Shown: piece after piece, positions 62,963 through 64,000 of the stretch
How positions within the stretch are numbered: the stretch's first letter is position 1
Layout of the letters: each line of letters opens with the position of its first letter
Assembly: GCA_014379595.1 (NCBI GenBank)
Contig: JACMLM010000035.1
Coordinates: forward strand, 1-64,000
Length of the DNA: 64,000 bases
Direction of reading: 5' to 3'
Source: Anaerolineales bacterium
GTDB lineage: Bacteria; Chloroflexota; Anaerolineae; Anaerolineales; Villigracilaceae
Position numbers and translations under genes: made by a program
Notes under the pieces: model-generated
Told to the model about the DNA's origin: nothing
Seen by the model: only the letters and a program-made list of their open reading frames with translations
Database searches by the model: none

Positions 62963-63036
62963 GCTTGTCATACAGGCAGATTTCTTCTACAATATTCCCA
63001 GATCGAGTCAGTCAATCTCCGCATTACAGAGGCAAT

Positions 63037-64000
63037 ATGTTAAACGAGATCAAACAGGATTTACAGCCACGCAGATTGCTGACCATCTTAACCATTAGTC
63101 TTGTCATCGGGGCGATCTATCTACTTCAAGTCATTTCACTTTCGGTATTGGTCTATTCAGGCGGCCTCGCAGAATATGCACAGCTTGGCATCGGCATTGG
63201 CATTTTCGGCGGCATCATCACGCAACTCATCGTCTTGCTGACCAGTTCAACAGGCGGCGTCACCGCTGGCCCGCAGGATAGTCCCGCCGCGATTCTAAGT
63301 ATTGTGGCTGCATCCATCAGTGCAGGCATGATTGCGGCTTCACAGGAAGCACGCTTCGCCACCGTTTTGATGACCGTCATGCTGACAACATTTTTCACAG
63401 GCGTGCTCTTTTTATTGGTAGGCTGGTTCAACCTCAGCCGCTTCATTCGCTTCATCCCCTACCCTGTAATCGGTGGATTCATCGCTGGGACTGGTCTGCT
63501 GATTGTGATCGGCGGATTCAGCATCATGTCTGATACAACCGACCTCGCGCTTCTTTTTCAAAGCTCGAGCCTGATTCGTTGGGTCCCGGGCGTTCTCCTC
63601 GCTGTAACACTCTTGATCGCGTCACGCCGCTTACAACATTTTCTTGTCACGCCTTTATTGCTCGCGCTCTCCATTATTTTATTTTACGTTGTGGCTTTTG
63701 CATCTGGCTCTTCGATCAACGAACTGCAAGCATCAGGATGGTTATTGGGTCCATTCGAAAGCGGTTCATTATGGAAACCGTTTGACCTTTCATTATTAAC
63801 GCAAGTGGATTGGGGCGTAATCGCCTCACAAGCGACCAACCTATTTGCAGCAGGGATGATCAGCATCGTGGCATTGTTGCTAAGTGTCAGCGCATTGGAA
63901 TTGATCGCACACAAAGATATTGATCCGCGCCGCGAACTGACCATCATGGGCACAGCCAATCTCCTTTCAAGCTTTGTCGGAGGCGGAGTCTCCTATCATT
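63037..64000 (+). CDS. SulP family anion transporter (partial, runs off the right edge)
   Basis: The first 321 codons of a SulP/SLC26-type membrane transporter. Several helices are visible; STGGVTAGPQDSPAAILSIV and FIPYPVIGGFIAGTGLLIVI match the transmembrane core, and the fragment ends in FVGGGVSYH. A C-terminal STAS domain, if present, lies beyond the window. GAGG precedes the ATG by five bases. The anion carried is unknown. Confidence 0.9.
   Translation, partial: MLNEIKQDLQPRRLLTILTISLVIGAIYLLQVISLSVLVYSGGLAEYAQLGIGIGIFGGIITQLIVLLTSSTGGVTAGPQDSPAAILSIVAASISAGMIAASQEARFATVLMTVMLTTFFTGVLFLLVGWFNLSRFIRFIPYPVIGGFIAGTGLLIVIGGFSIMSDTTDLALLFQSSSLIRWVPGVLLAVTLLIASRRLQHFLVTPLLLALSIILFYVVAFASGSSINELQASGWLLGPFESGSLWKPFDLSLLTQVDWGVIASQATNLFAAGMISIVALLLSVSALELIAHKDIDPRRELTIMGTANLLSSFVGGGVSYH

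Overview
The window looks like a chromosomal segment of a Chloroflexota bacterium, probably of the Anaerolineae. This is an inference from several traits seen together: surface proteins with long Thr/Pro linkers, a small LuxR-type protein ending in a WDF motif, an ECF sigma factor beside DUF5667-type proteins, lipoprotein-anchored peptide-binding proteins, and a fused alpha-beta glycyl-tRNA synthetase. No rRNA, CRISPR array, prophage or insertion sequence was recognised. The single RNA gene found is tRNA-Gln(UUG).

Layout. 1-8.4 kb: the start of dnaG; a sigma-factor cluster (an ECF sigma factor, a membrane DUF5667-like protein, and a third gene that fuses copies of both) with a related inverted repeat upstream of each gene; and glyQS, which carries repeat-like insertions inside its reading frame. 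8.4-17.1 kb: an accessory region with a membrane-spanning TIR protein diverging from a three-gene operon (helical adaptor-like protein, STAND/NB-ARC ATPase with TPR tail, tandem GGDEF protein fused to a 2H-phosphoesterase-like domain), then a receiver-GGDEF protein, a stand-alone TIR protein and a LuxR-type regulator. 17.2-25.3 kb: mostly housekeeping (FAD-dependent reductase, PHP protein, recO, cdd, glmU, tRNA-Gln, receiver-roadblock protein). 25.3-43.2 kb: a long, mostly leftward array of peptide ABC transporter genes (three binding proteins, four permeases, six ATPases); one binding protein appears circularly permuted. 43.6-54.4 kb: mscL, a UvrD/PcrA helicase, aldo/keto reductase, Nudix hydrolase, half-size chromate transporter, sugar nucleotidyltransferase, aminotransferase, GGDEF protein, rhodanese, lipoprotein, polyphosphate glucokinase and methylglyoxal synthase. 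54.5-62.5 kb: a second accessory region with a solitary nucleotidyltransferase, an ABC-2 exporter (one permease fused to a PrsW-like protease domain), an MntA/HepT toxin-antitoxin pair lying between two copies of the ABC ATPase gene tail, and a two-gene CBASS (Cap5 HNH-SAVED plus CD-NTase). The window ends in a SulP transporter.

The best candidate for an undescribed system is the 10.5-15.0 kb operon. A STAND ATPase with a TPR sensor tail is translated next to a protein that joins two cyclase-like GGDEF domains to a possible 2H phosphodiesterase, and its small first gene resembles the STAND N-terminus. The adjacent TIR genes suggest immunity or stress signalling. That function is an inference and not shown by sequence alone. 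The CBASS and MntA/HepT modules are known system types, but the way the toxin-antitoxin pair sits within a duplicated gene end is unusual.
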